Shown: positions 49,266-62,452 of the stretch, piece by piece | Numbering within the stretch: the first letter of the stretch is position 1 | Layout of the letters: each line of letters begins with the position of its first letter | From: Rhytidiadelphus loreus | Taxonomy: Eukaryota > Streptophyta > Bryopsida > Hypnales > Hylocomiaceae | DNA length: 64,000 nt | NCBI GenBank assembly: GCA_947034895.1 | Contig: OX344761.1 | Span: forward strand, 39,258,863-39,322,862 | Direction: 5' to 3' | Position numbers and translations under genes: made by a program | Notes under the pieces: generated by a model | Seen by the model: the letters and a program-made list of their open reading frames with translations, nothing else | What the model was told of the DNA's origin: nothing | The model's database searches: none

Positions 49266-50569
49266 AGTTGTGGATGGGTATGGAGAGCAGGAATCCATAC
49301 CTATTTGCAAACTAAACTCCTCAAACCAATTTAAAAAAGAAATTCAAAGTCTATACTGCAAAAAATTTAAGTTAAGAGGATTCAATGTCAAAAATCTAAT
49401 CAAACAAGGTGTAAAAAAAATTGTTCTCTTCACTTTAAATCTAAATATTTCTAATCTAAATGGTCAAAGTTTTATAAATTTCTTCTACACAATTTCATGT
49501 ATACTAAATTAGTGCAAGATCCTACAATTAGATATGCAATAAAGTCAAATTAAATTTTTTTTGGACTTTGTAATAGAAATGGCTATTTTAGATGTTTTTC
49601 TAACAAAAGAAAGATCTTCATCCATAAACCCCTTAGAGCTTAACAACTTTTTGACGACAAAGGTTTTCAATGAATTGTCCCACTTTGATATTTTTTTGCA
49701 TATTGATGTGTTTGAAATTTTTAATTTAAACCATGTAAAAGTAAATAATACTTTGTCTACCTTACATGGAATTAATTTTGGAAAACTCTGATTGTTGGAC
49801 TTTTAGATTACAACAATTATGGATGATCAACTTTATAGGCAAAAAACATAGCTTGTGGGGGAAGAAACGTTATAAGAAAATGAAAACATGCTATTTTGTC
49901 CTCCAAAAAAATTGTATTGGAATCTACAAAAAAATTGGTATTTTTTTAATAAAAAAATTTGAGAAATAAAAAAACTCTCTCAGATTTATACACGTTTTCA
50001 AATAGAAAGAGTAGAAAGCCAAAATTGACCAAATTGGATCCTACAAAATAAAATAAAAAAATAATGTATGTATCATCTTTCAAAATTTAACAATTGGTAT
50101 TATTAACATGTTATTTGGAACATTTTCAAAAAAATTGAAATCATTATAATTTTTTTTTAATATTCTTAATCATATGAGATTGAACCTTGTATTTTTAAAT
50201 TGCTAAAAGTACAAATTTGAAAAAACAAAACTGTAGATCCAATTTGTTTCTACAAAGTTAAAAATAGCAAGTCTAAGAAAATGCTTTTTCCTATCTCTAT
50301 TATTCCTTACATTGGAAAAACATTATGTTTGCTTCCTTTTTCTATTAGACTACATTTCCTAAGTAAATTTCAAAATACTTCTGACACTGAAATTTTGAAA
50401 ATTAGAAGATGTAATGAGTATGTAAACTTGTTACTCTACAAAATTCAATTTTACAAAATATTGAGATTTGTTTCACCCTATTGAAAGTTTGTCCTTGAAA
50501 GATTAAAGCTTGTACACAGTTCTAAAGATTGCTACCTTAGGTTGTAACAAAGCAAATGATTGAGTTACA
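49266..50569. other. AT-rich intergenic DNA
   Basis: No gene is recognised here. Open frames of 65-80 codons (49270-49512, 49561-49791) lack motifs. Confidence 0.45.
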
Positions 50570-50577
50570 TTCAAATC

Positions 50578-51140
50578 CTTGGGGGGTCATTTAGAGTGTC
50601 CATTAGAAACCATGTGCGAACAAAACTTTGGCCCCCCTATATACTTTTTGAATTTTAAATAAAACATATTTAAAAAAATATGAGTAGTTTTTCCTACTTT
50701 GAAAGTTTATGTTTTGAATTATTGATATTTTTATTTGTTAATAATAATTAGTTACAGATTTTTGAAGTAAAAAGATACATTGTAGAACTGAAAAATAACT
50801 TTCACACCCCTATATTATATAAGAAAAAATTGTCTAAAAAATGAACAATTTTTTTAAAAAAATAACTCATTATTGAAAGCTCATTTTGAGTTGACTATTG
50901 ACTCAATGGTCATCTAAACGTGTCCTCTATAATTATTTGAGTTGAAAAACATGCCATTTTAGTTTATTTTCAACCTCTTCTAGAAATCATTTCATATTTT
51001 ATTTGAGTTGGAAATTTTGGCAATAGAAAGCTATAGTCATTATCAATCAATGCTCAAAATTTTAAATTGAAATTATAGTTTATTAGAAACCACTTGTTCG
51101 CACGTGGTTTGTTATAGTAGAACTAAGTGCACCCCCCGAG
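50578..51140. mobile_element. hAT-like MITE (563 bp)
   Basis: A perfect 8-bp duplication, TTCAAATC, at 50570-50577 and 51141-51148. Ends: CTTGGGGGGTCATTTAG and, inward, CTCGGGGGGTGCACTTAG; imperfect inverted similarity extends about 50 bp (CCATGTGCGAACAA / CCACGTGCGAACAA). Same family as 21642-22573. Confidence 0.85.
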
Positions 51141-51148
51141 TTCAAATC

Positions 51149-52956
51149 ATGTTATAAAAGTAGGGAATTGAATTGGGGTCTATTTTGGGCATAATTGAAG
51201 TATGGTTCATAATTTTTGATGCTAAGTTAGATCAATTATAATAGTGATATTTTTTTAATGGATTTTTTTTAATGAAATTGGCACTTTTACATGCGTACAA
51301 TTAGAAACTCAAATCTATTGCGTAGAAGGACCCCCCAATTATCATATAAAGTTCATATGACTCTTAGTGTATGAAATTCAATATTGTACTAGACACAAAT
51401 TTAAGATAAACAAGATAGATGATGATTGTAGGCATAAATGCAATTATAATAGGTTGTAATGTTGTGTGACATATTTGTTGAGCAATATTGGTAAACAACT
51501 ACATTACTATACCACAATAAATGAAGAACATACATTTTTAACAAGGCATTGTTGTTTTTCATATCCACTAAATTTAGTTAGTTCTTCTTTCAAAATGACT
51601 CTAAAACTATCATTTCTAATGTAATGAGACCAAATGAGAAAGAAATTTATTTCTTTTGAATTTTAATTGTAGGACTAATACAACAATGTGTAGAAAGATT
51701 ATCAAGACATTTCTCCAAACAAAGCACTCAATATTTACATTCAAAATTAAAAGGAAATTTTTTCACCCAATTTTTAAAAATGTTCAAAAAAGCATATCAC
51801 CTCATTTGCATGCCAAGGATTCAAGAAGTTTAAGGGCATCACTAAACAAAATTATGAATGGTATTCAATTAAGGATGTCTAGATTGATCAAAGGACTAAG
51901 ACTAAGAGAAAGGATTATTGATTACTATTGACTTTCAATTAAAGAATGAGATAGTGACATGTTTAGTAAACTAAACTTGGCATTATAAAATACAATTGAC
52001 CTCATAATGGTTCAAAGTTCTCAAATGAGATTTTCAAACTATTAGGTAGTTTTTTTAGTTAGAGATGCAAATATTCTTTTGCAAATTTCTTTGGAAGATT
52101 ACACACTCAAATGAACCAATTTCTAATGGGCAGTTAAATTTCATTGAATTTTAACTTGTAAGTAAAAAATTATTAAAAAAATAATAATCCAAGATCAAGC
52201 AATAAAAAGTGTATTTTAAATCTTATTTTTAGGTTTTACTTGGTTAGATCTATATGTGTATAGAAACCTTTTATTTATTTGATTTTCATTGGTTAATTTT
52301 GTAATTTTTAATTTAAAAAAATTAAATTGATAAAATTTTAAATTCAGATTTGCTTTGGGTTGCACTGTATCAATTTTGTGGAGGTGTCTCTTTCATTTTG
52401 TTGTATATATATAATTTAAAATTTCAATGCTTGATATTTGATTTTTTTAATAGTCCTTTTTTTATAGTATTTTTATTTTGTTTTGTATATTTATTCCATT
52501 ATGTATTCTATAAGAAATGGCATCTAATAAGTGATTCAATCTACATGGATACACCATTGGTGTGAGTAGGTTGTGATACAAAACTATAACCGCGGCAATG
52601 GTTGACCCCAAATTTTAAGAGGATTGTCGAGCTCTATCTAAGCTATAGCTTTGTATTGCAAAAAAACTTTTGGGCTACACTAATTTATTCTATTTATATG
52701 TATAATAGTAATGATGCTAATTTATCAAAGTGGAGGTAGTTATAAAATTTTAGAAATGGTTTATGCCATATCATGAATAGAGTTTTTTCTCAAATTTTAA
52801 ATGGACCATGGGGCTTTTTATCATTGAATGCAACAATATTTTCTTAAGCATTATCAGAAGCAAGACTTTTGAAGGAACAATTGTTTCACCTTCGAAGCAT
52901 CCTTTTAAGTTTTATAATTTTAAAGTCACACAAAATCTTTTGAGTTTTGTGTACCC
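51149..52956. other. AT-rich intergenic DNA
   Basis: No gene or bounded element recognised. Confidence 0.45.
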
Positions 52957-52960
52957 TTAA

Positions 52961-53886
52961 CCCCTTAAGTTCCTTGACTATGTTTTTAATCAAAATGCTC
53001 CAAAATTGCCATTTCTTGTACAAATACCAACTTTTAGAAAGACAAAAAAAATTGGACACAAGGAACCGTAGGATCTTGTAGTACATTGGTTGGAAAAGGA
53101 CGTGGAAAATATTTCAGAAATTTCCATTGTGTGGATTGCAAGATATAAGCATTCAAATTCATTGAAATCATTTCTTTGGCCTTGCGAAAAACAAGGCGAC
53201 TGGGCTTCACAAACTCACATTTCTATGAAAAAATGTCCAAAATTGTAGTACTTCTTTGGATTCTCTTTCCTAGACAACTTGGGTATATGCTTAAAAAATT
53301 TCACATCATTTGGAATTGTACAACATATAGGAAAAAAATTGTAAATAGAAAGAAGTAGAGAATGATTCAAATTACAAAATTGTTAAGAATTTAGTTAAGG
53401 AATTGAAAAATACCAATCCCAATGGTTGTAATGTTGTAATAAACAATCTACATCCTAAAATTTTATTTTTTCAAAAAATAATTAAAATTGAGTAAGATAA
53501 AGGACTTCAAAGTTTATTTTAGAGTAGAGATTCCATAATTGCTCGCAAACTAAAACTCCTCATAACTTTTGACTCATTGATCAAAATAGAATGATTCAAA
53601 GCTTTTTGCTTATTATAATTCTACAAAACCAATTTCAAATTTTTGTTTTTGAAAAACTGATTTCCTTTTATCTACCTAGATTGCTCGGCTAGGAAAAAAA
53701 AAGGTACATATTAGGCCATAGTTTTTTATTCATATTTCCAAATGTCGTGGATTTTAGTGCATATAAAAGATATTCCTTGTCCCCATCTTCTATTAAAAAC
53801 TCTGTCTAAAATATGCAAATCTCTAGTCACAAGTACTTGCCCAAAATTTCTATATTGCCAAAAAATGCATGTTGGTCCTTTAGGAG
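52961..53886 (+). mobile_element. TTAA element, subfamily A (926 bp)
   Basis: TTAA at 52957-52960; left end CCCCTTAAGTTCC; right end read inwards CTCCTAAAGGACCAAC, with the right tetranucleotide mutated to GTAA (53887-53890). The interior is collinear with 15502-16447. Confidence 0.75.
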
Positions 53887-53890
53887 GTAA

Positions 53891-56569
53891 GTGTCCACTC
53901 ATCTATGATTTGTTAAGGATACACAACAATTGGTGAACGTGCTTAGAAACTACAAATAGAAAAATCAAGCTGAATCTACTTTTTAAATCATAGTATTGAT
54001 CCCAAGCTTTTAAAGATTTTAGTTGCCAAAATCTTTGAATCTACTCCATTGACAATAAAGCTGATAATGCAACAATTTGAATTTTCCTTAAAAATATGAC
54101 GTTGTTTGCCATTGTTTACAAGACTAAACTTAAAGATATTCAACTTGTTAACATCACTAACAAGCTTTCCTCGCTCTTCAAAAATTGCCTTCACGTGAAG
54201 ATTAGAATCTGGGTGTACTTTGATTGGGTGCAATTTGGTAGTAGACTTGGTAAGCTAAAGCAGAGTTTGTGCAAAACCAATAGTAGCATCAATGACTTGC
54301 AAAACAACAAGAAAAAGTTAGAAACACATAACAAAGACTTATGTATTCAACTAACCAATTCACCTTATCAAATACAATAGTCAACAATATTTACATCATT
54401 CAAATTAATTAGACACTCTCAAATTATGGTCATTGTTTAATAATTAAAAAATGAAGAATTGTAAGGTAATCATTACATTTCCTAGGGTTAAGCTACAAAT
54501 CCAAGATTTTGACAAATTAAAAAAAATTATAATCATTGGAATTAAAAAGGCTACAATCAATGGACCTTTTAAAGAACAAAAATATTCAATAATATAAATG
54601 TTGGAGTCCCATCCATGCCCACTCTCTTCAAGTTACAATTTTGAACAATTCACCAACCTTGATCTTAATCTATGGTACACTTTGTTTGCTTGCACGTTGG
54701 AGAATGAGGTTTCCTTTCCCAAAATCAATTCTTGCATTATTTTGCTAGATTATTTATAAATAGGTATGAACATGATATCATTCTTTGACAATAGCACATT
54801 AACACCCAATTGTTTGCCCAAAGAAAATGAATTACATAGTTTGTTGTGCAAATGAAAAGGGTAGATGTTGAAATTAGGTGATTGATGCTACTATGTTGAT
54901 CTACTTTACATCATCTCTAAATTGCCAATTCAAAATGAACAATACAATGTAGAAAGCCCATTGTAGACCATTTGGCCAATGCATATAGATACAATTAGTG
55001 GATTCACAATTATTTTTCTGCAAAAGAATGACAAATTAGGGGTTTGGGTTTATATCACATGTATTTTTGTCAACTTGATTATGAAAAAAAAATGATACAT
55101 GTAGATAGTGAAAACAAAAATGTATAGCTTTCCATTGTGGATCTGGGGGGGACTATTCTTGTCTTCTAGGATTCAAATGAGACTCTCTAACTTCCTTACA
55201 TGGTTCCAACGCGAATCCAAAATTATCATTTTGTACAATGAAATAATAAATGAACCTTTTGTCATTTGTAAAAGTTGTATGAGTTTTTTTTTAATATTTA
55301 TTTTATAATGGTGACTTTTCAATCCAATTCTTGTCTTTCATTTCCTGTTATACTAGTAGTATAGAGAATGTTGGAGCTCTAGTTTATTCATGCCGTAAGT
55401 TTTGAGGGGTCAATTTTGGTTTTGAAAGAATCGTTTTTTGAAGTCAAGCATACTTGTACCTCTTTTATCATAGGATATTTACAATTTTTTTTTGAAAATA
55501 TGCACTATAAAAATGTAAAAAAACTAATATAACAATCTACAAACATTTAGATGAATGAAAATACAAATAATACAAATAATACAAAATACAAAGATACAAA
55601 ACCCCTACAACCTACACACAACTCATAATCAAATGCCAATATAGTCAATATATTGAAGACTTCATTTAAAAATTAAAATTTTGGACATCAGACAAATTGA
55701 GAATTAAGAGTGTTGGCTTTACAATGTGCCTCAATCTAAACCGAGATCAAAACTTTTATTCAACACTATTTATTCAATAGCTTCAAGAGAAGATTAGACC
55801 TAGATCCAATACTTGAATATTATTCAATGATACATAATTCATGATCCTCCAAGATAAACTTTTCTTTGAATAGTGAAAATTCGCACTTTCTTCTCTTTCA
55901 TACACACATATTATTCAAATAATGTATGCTAAAGAATATTGAAATCCTCTTTCACTTGCCAATAAGATTCTATAAAATAAATCTAAGAGTAATCAATAGT
56001 AACTATGCTATACTTAACATTCAATTCATATGCATATTAATGGGCTCTTGAATCTAGACTTCTACAAAAGGAAATTAACCTCAAACTTTGTGTATGAACT
56101 ACAACAAGCACTCTTTTCATTTTCTCCAAATGATGATATTCCTATTCAATTCCAACTAAACTAAACGATACAAATGAATTAAAAAAAATCTTGAATATTA
56201 TAAATGGTCAACATTTTTGTTGATCTTGCTAAACTTTCACTTGAAATAAGTCAAATAGTACTTGATATTGGTTGCTTTCAAGGGCGAAATTTAATTCCAA
56301 ATAGTTCATACAATTTTGGGTGTAGCATTTTACAAAAATAAACTAATCAACATGTTATCTAATTATTTAATGCTAATTGGTTTCATCTTCTAACATAAAA
56401 ATGATTGTAGATGCATTATCAAAATTACATGAAGGGCGTAACGACTTTTATGGATTTAAATTTCATATGCAAGATTTTACTAGTATACATTGCATCCTTA
56501 ATAATACCAATATGATTTAATAATCAATGATAAGATTTCTTTTAAATTTTCATCTTAATTTTTTTTAAT
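53891..56569. other. AT-rich intergenic DNA
   Basis: No gene recognised. It contains the second copy of a dispersed repeat (55370-55570) and an ACAAATAAT-type simple repeat near 55560-55600. Confidence 0.45.
55370..55570. repeat. Dispersed repeat, copy 2
   Basis: Matches 45000-45240 in order and orientation (AAGCATACTTGTACCTC, AACAATCTACAAACATT, AGATGAATGAAAA). Confidence 0.45.
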
Positions 56570-57086
56570 TATTTAGTAGGAGTAAAGTACCAAATTGAAG
56601 GAGAAATTAATCATTAATAGTTTTAAGATGGAATTGAAACACAAAAATTCCAAGGGTAAGATTTCTCTAACAAGAAAATAAACCCTTTGGAATTATTTTC
56701 TTAATAACTATGAGCATTTAGTTTAAAAACAAATTTAATACATTGTTCTAAAAAGAATATGCAATGATTGTCCACAAAATCAAGATGCTCCATAACTTTT
56801 GCATTCCTAATTCAAATGGGATGAATTAAAATTTTCCATGTAAAATAATATATAATTTATTAGAAACAAAATATTTAAATTATTATTTCAAGTTATTTTT
56901 TAATGCCCCTTCTTGAATAATTTTTGTTTGGGTGGCATAACTATTGTCCTTGGGCACTAATTCTATAAAAACTATATTCCTAGTAAGGTAATCTATTTTT
57001 TTAATTTTTTTAATTTAAAACTAAGATGATAGGAACCTCCTTAAACCTTCAAGTGGTTTAAGAGTCATCCATTTGGGACTTTAGGA
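56570..57086 (-). mobile_element. Truncated subfamily B TTAA element, inverted
   Basis: Reverse-oriented match to 48234-49154 (CTCCATAACTTTTGCATTCC, CAAATGGGATGAATTAAA). The right end, GGGACTTTAGGAG, is recognisable but its TTAA has decayed. The other end is missing. Confidence 0.55.
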
Positions 57087-59833
57087 GTTGAACTTTTTCA
57101 TCTTGGTATACAAAAGTCTATAGAAGTTTTTTGTGTGTTTCTAATATCTTGAGAAGAAGAAGACACTAGTTGTGGAAGAACAAAATCAATTTGATCTTCA
57201 CCATGCATCCGTAAACAATTTGCACCTTTTTCTTCTTAAAGGTAAAGCCACCGGTTGAAGAAGGACAACATCAATTTGATCTCCATCACGCATCCGAAAA
57301 TCATCTGCAGATTTTTCTTCTTATAGATTTATGCCATTCAAAGAGAATCTAGCTCTTTGTGGATCTAAAGAATGTATAATGCAGTAGGTATGCATTAGCT
57401 TGCGCAAAGGTATATTGGTTTTCATTGTGAAAAACATTTGTTCTCCTTGTTGATTTTGGACCATGATATCTATTTTGTTTGGACCAAGATTTTGACGTTG
57501 AAATGGAGGATCTTCAATTTGGGTTTGAGATGAAGAATCTTGATTGATAGAAATGTTAACATGGTAATGTTCATGGGTAAATGCTCAATTCTATTGTCTT
57601 GTTGATTTGCCATTATTCAAATGTGAGAGGTATTGTCTAAATTGAAAGTTGACAACTAAGTTATAAACTTCGAGAAATCAAAGGAAATTGAGTGAATGAA
57701 AGAAATAGAAATGCAATAGGAATTTATTTATATTTCCAAACCAACTTTTACTTTGTTTTTCATGGGACAATGCTTATTAAAGTAAAAGTTTAGACAAAAG
57801 TGAAAGTAGTATGTTTGTTATAGTCCACAATCAAGCATGTCTTTTGATTTCAATTTCAACCAATTTCAAAATTCAAGTAAACTTAGGATTTTCCATTCTA
57901 AAGGATTAAGTCAATTTTTCTTCCCATTACTTTTACTTTGTCATTCATCTTCATGTATTTTTTCCATTCTTCCATTCTTTTTTGAAAAGTTAGCTAAACT
58001 AAATATGTATCACTTAGAATAGATATAAATGCAAAAAAAATAAAAAAATAAACCTCCAGCTTGAAGTTTTGTTTAGAAATTCATTTATGATCACAAATCC
58101 CCAAGTAAATGAAGTAATGATTAATGACATACATCAAGTTGGAGTATCTTTTACTTGGTCTTCAAAGTTCCGTAAAGAATAATGTATTAATTAAAGTTGA
58201 GTAATGTCATTTGATAGATGCTTGAAATTAGAAAAATTACCTTTTCTGATTCAAAGGAAATTAAAAAAATGTGATTGGTTATTGATAAATTCATGAGTAG
58301 GAAGATTCTTTTTTAAATTGATAATTAGGTCTTAGACTTATAAAATTCTTGACATGGGCGGAAGGCCATCCTTTTGAAAGTAGTCTTGCATAAATTATTG
58401 CAAAGTTATTATAAGAATAATACATAAGATTGTAGACAAATTAAAGTGCCCAAGATGAATGGAGGAAAATTTATACGATTCATATTTGTCTTTGTAGACA
58501 AAAAGTGTTTATAAACACCACAAAGATTTTTCTTGAATTATGAAGAATACTTTGATTAAGAATAAACTTATGTAGCTTCTCATATTTAAGCAGTAAAGGC
58601 CCTATAACAATCGTAGAACTCACCATTTTTTTATTGGATTATTTTTTCAAATATCTTTTATTTCAAGCAAAGAAATTATTTGCCCAAATTGGCATTTGAT
58701 TCGTTAGGTTTGTGGTATAAATCAAGAAACTAAATATGACTTGATTGTTATAAGATGGTCAAATGCATTTCCAATATCATTCATGTTCTTCAAAGTCAAA
58801 GACAAGTCCTTGGTTGAGTTGAGTTGTCCAAATGCTAGTTTTCCAATTTATATTTATTAGCCAAACTATATAATGAAACAAAAAAAATACTAATTAATAT
58901 CTTACAAATAGTTTCATTGCCTCTCTTATTCAATAAATTCAATGTTTTTGTTAGTTTGGATCAAAAACTTGTGTAGTTGCAACCTAAGACATTTAATGAT
59001 GATCAATACAAAAGAATACCATATTTCTTTTGGGTAGTAGACACTATCAAAGAAGGGTGTTATTTTCAATAGCTTTGGGGATACCTTTTATATATACTTT
59101 AATATTTTTAATATACATTAATCCTTTAATATTCCATAATAATTTTTAACTCTAAAAAATATTTTTTGAAGCTATCAAAATGAGTGTAGATAAACAATTA
59201 TTTTTTCTGGTAGTGAGAATAAGAAGATAAAGATAGATGGATATCCATGATTGCATTTACATAGTTTTGATATTCCAAACTATATGCTTGTGAGTCTATT
59301 TCCCCTTCCACTATAAGGAAGATGACTAGCACTCCATTTAGCTTATTCCTCAAGACACACCTCAAAACTTGTTTTGAACATTTGACGCCCGTATATGGCG
59401 AGTCTATTGAAGGGATGTGTATTCTTACTTTTATAGAAAATTTTAACAATTTGTCTTTCAATGTAAACAATTGTAAGGAAGTTATTTCAATTTGATTTTG
59501 AAGGTAAAGTAGACTTAAATTTCATTTCAATGTAAGAAAAGACTAATAGTCAAATAAAAAAAGTAATAGAAAAAAGATGAATGGACAAATATGCTTTAGA
59601 GATAAGGAGTATCAAATAGACACAACAACTATTTGGATTTTAGGATATATAGAGTCATCTTGCACAATGACTATAAGTCAATTTGTCTTTCATTTTTTCT
59701 TAGAGCTTGTAGTGATTACTTGTTTCCGCTGTAAATTTTGCATTTTGCGCTCTCTTTGAAATAAAAAGTTCATTTGTAATATTTGTCTATGTTTTTATAA
59801 GTTGAATTAGCTAGTGATTGACTTTAGTCCTTA
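57087..59833. other. AT-rich intergenic DNA
   Basis: No gene recognised. A two-copy tandem duplication with a period of about 84 bp lies at 57171-57326 (shared TCAATTTGATCT, GCATCCG, TTTTTCTTCTTA). Confidence 0.45.
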
Positions 59834-60169
59834 CACTACAACAACGGTAGTGTTTTATGACTACAAAAATATGATTGAGGATGACTGGCGACTACTCGTA
59901 GTCATATTCTTGGAGGTCAATACCTTGGGGAGAAATATGACTGCAAAATATGACTGTCAATCGTTTTGGAGCCTTGTACTTCACGGCCATATATTATACG
60001 TCCGTTGGGAACACCAAAGTATTTCATAGGAAATGGTAGGGAACTCGTTTGAGAACATTGAGTTATATTATTAGTCATATTTTCATGGTAGTAACATTTT
60101 TTTGTTTTGGGGCAACCTAGGAAAAACATGGGCAATCAAAAAAAATATAGACAAGCCATTGTTTAAAAT

Positions 60170-60800
60170 TTTGAAACCTAATCACCACTTTTTAAGGGTT
60201 TTGAAACCCTAGCCGTCATTTTTTAGGGTTTTGAAATCCTAGCCACTACTTCTTTTGACTCTTCTTCCTTACCTTTTGTTGTCTCTTGTCTCTTGTCTCT
60301 TTGAGTTCACTCTTGTTTCTTAGTTGTTGTGTTTTGTTGCATTTTGAATTCACTCTTATTTCTTAATTGTTGTGTTTTGTTGCATCTTGAATTCACTCTT
60401 ACTTCTTAGAGTTGTTGTATTTTGTTGCATCTTCACTCTTGCTTCTTGTTTTTTTCTTCTTGCATCTTAATTCTTTCTTCTTATTTCTTATTTCTTATTT
60501 CTTACTTTTTGTTCTCTCTTTTTGTTTCTTGTTTCTTTTTGTTGCATCTTAACTCTTTTTTGTTGTTTCTTGTTACCTCTTAGTAGTTGCTCCTTATTGT
60601 TTCTTGTGCATCTTAACTTGTATTTGTTGTTATCTTTTAGCACTTGTTGCCTTTTTTCTTCTTGTTCCTTGCATCACCATTGTTTTTCTTCTTACCCTAA
60701 ATTTGTATTACATATTTTCTATTGTTGTAAACTTTTAAAGATTGAGCTTTGTTGTATGTTCATTAAAAATTAACCTCTTATTTCTTTAATTGTATATGTA
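60170..60800 (+). repeat. T/C-rich tract with telo-box-like motif inside the CACTA element
   Basis: GAAACCCTAGCC occurs at about 60206 and its diverged copy GAAATCCTAGCC at about 60233. This is followed by 500 bp of strongly pyrimidine-rich plus strand, including about four degenerate tandem copies of a 50-bp unit (TTCACTCTTGTTTCTTAG, TTGTTGTGTTTTGTTGCAT) at 60305-60450. It resembles a plant gene 5' leader and may be captured sequence or simple expansion. Confidence 0.4.
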
Positions 60801-61249
60801 GGTAACAAAATTGGAACAAAATCATTGGAGGCTACTTGCAACTCATTTCATATTATTGTAAGAAATATAGTCTCTATTGGCTTGTGTAAATAATTCATTG
60901 TGATATACATATTTTGTATTTGTGACTAATAAATTATAAATGTCATTGAAAGGAGTCACATTCCTTCTTATATATTCCCTCTCTAATATAATTGTTTCTT
61001 GTATATCTTTAAAATCATATGTATTTGCTTTTAACTACATGAAATCTTTTATTCAATTGTTAAATCATTTTAATGTATGATTGCAAATATGCTTAGGTAT
61101 CCTACAACCGTTGTATGATTTGTTCAATTCATAGTTCAAAATACATATCAATAAGAAAATGACTACTTGGAGTTACAAAATGATTATAATAATTTCCAAA
61201 AAATGACTAGGTGCTCTCAATATGATTGAAAAATATGACTGAGAAGAGT

Positions 61250-61560
61250 CGTTTTATAAATCATCAAAAAATATGACTCACTGCAGTCATATTGCACATG
61301 ACTGCAAAATATGACTCACCGCAGTCATATTCCATAATAACAAAAAATATGACTCGCCACAGTCATATTCCACGTCATCAAAAAATATGACTCAATATAG
61401 TCATATTTCATAGTAATAAAAAATATGACTGATCGCAGTCATATTTTACGTCATCAAAAAATATGACTCAACGCAGTCATATTTCATAAAAAATGACTGA
61501 CCACAGTCATATTCCACGTCATCAAAAAAATGAGTGAACGTAGTCATATTCCACGTAGGA
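61250..61560. repeat. Palindromic subterminal array of the CACTA element
   Basis: About nine units of AAAAATATGACTnnnnGCAGTCATAT spaced 35-45 bp, joined by CCACGTCATCA or CATAATAA linkers. Each unit is itself an inverted repeat (ATATGACT/AGTCATAT). Confidence 0.8.
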
Positions 61561-61821
61561 TTTTTTCATTTACCCAGGCAGCTCAAGAAAAAATCAAAGA
61601 AAGTCAAAATATATGCCTTGTTGACATACTATGGCTAATTATGGGTATTTATACCTCTCAACTTATATGACTGATGTCTGAAGCGATTGTTTCTAAACGA
61701 CTGCAATCAGTCATATTCCGAGTCATTTACAGTGATTTTTGCGCGAGTCATATTTTTTGATTTTACGACTTACTACAGTCTTTTTTTGCAGTCATAAAAC
61801 ACTGGTTTTGTTGCAGTGTTA

Positions 61822-62448
61822 TGAATTCAACAATTAGCCAAAGATTGGCTTTTTAATTTACATTTTATTCATTATCTTTCCTATTCCATTACAAAATTTC
61901 CCGTGAACAAACCTTTGGCACTATACTATAATGAAATTGACGATTTCATTTGGGGTGTTATTTTTTGGTTTGATAGATGCCTAAATGTTCAAATTTCAAT
62001 TGGAAGTTTACCCTCAAGTTTACCAATGTCTATACCAAATGAATTCAACCATAACCACCACCTTACCAATATCACCAAATTTGAAAAGCTTCTTACATCT
62101 TTTATACAAAAATGGAAAGATTACCAAGTGTCATGCCATCATGTCCCTACATCAATAACGTGCTTGTGAGTAAGAACATTTGCAATGCAACCAAGTTCTA
62201 AGATAGTAACTACATGATAAAGGGGCAACTCCAAAAAAAACTCCCTAATACAATGGGTATTTATCCCTCTTTATTCTTGGGCCCATCATTATCCTTCCAA
62301 ACTTGACAAATTGGCAAAATATGAAGGGCCTACAAGTTGGCTCATTGTCTATAAGAATAGTAATTATTGCTATACCTTTTCAAACATTGTTTTGTATGCA
62401 AATAAATTTGGCCTTCCCTTATTTGCTTGAAAAGTCTTTTTTTAATCC
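61822..62448. other. AT-rich intergenic DNA
   Basis: No gene called. An 88-codon open frame at 61903-62169 has no recognisable motif. Confidence 0.4.
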
Positions 62449-62452
62449 TTAA

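Larger units (their letters stand above)
59834..61818. mobile_element. Non-autonomous CACTA (En/Spm-type) element, 1,985 bp
   Basis: The left end, CACTACAACAACGGTAGTG then TTTTATGACTAC, and the right end read inwards, CACTGCAACAAAACCAGTG then TTTTATGACTGC, form an inverted repeat of about 31 bp. A TTA duplication lies at 59831-59833 and 61819-61821. The right subterminal region (61200-61780) holds many copies of ATATGACT-n-AGTCATAT, the kind of short array that CACTA transposition proteins bind. No transposase is encoded. The interior has a T/C-rich tract. Confidence 0.88.

Noticed and set aside
54096..54380. 94-codon frame with a possible coiled-coil C-terminus
   Set aside because: Asn/Lys-rich low-complexity translation typical of AT-rich DNA, and no supporting signals.
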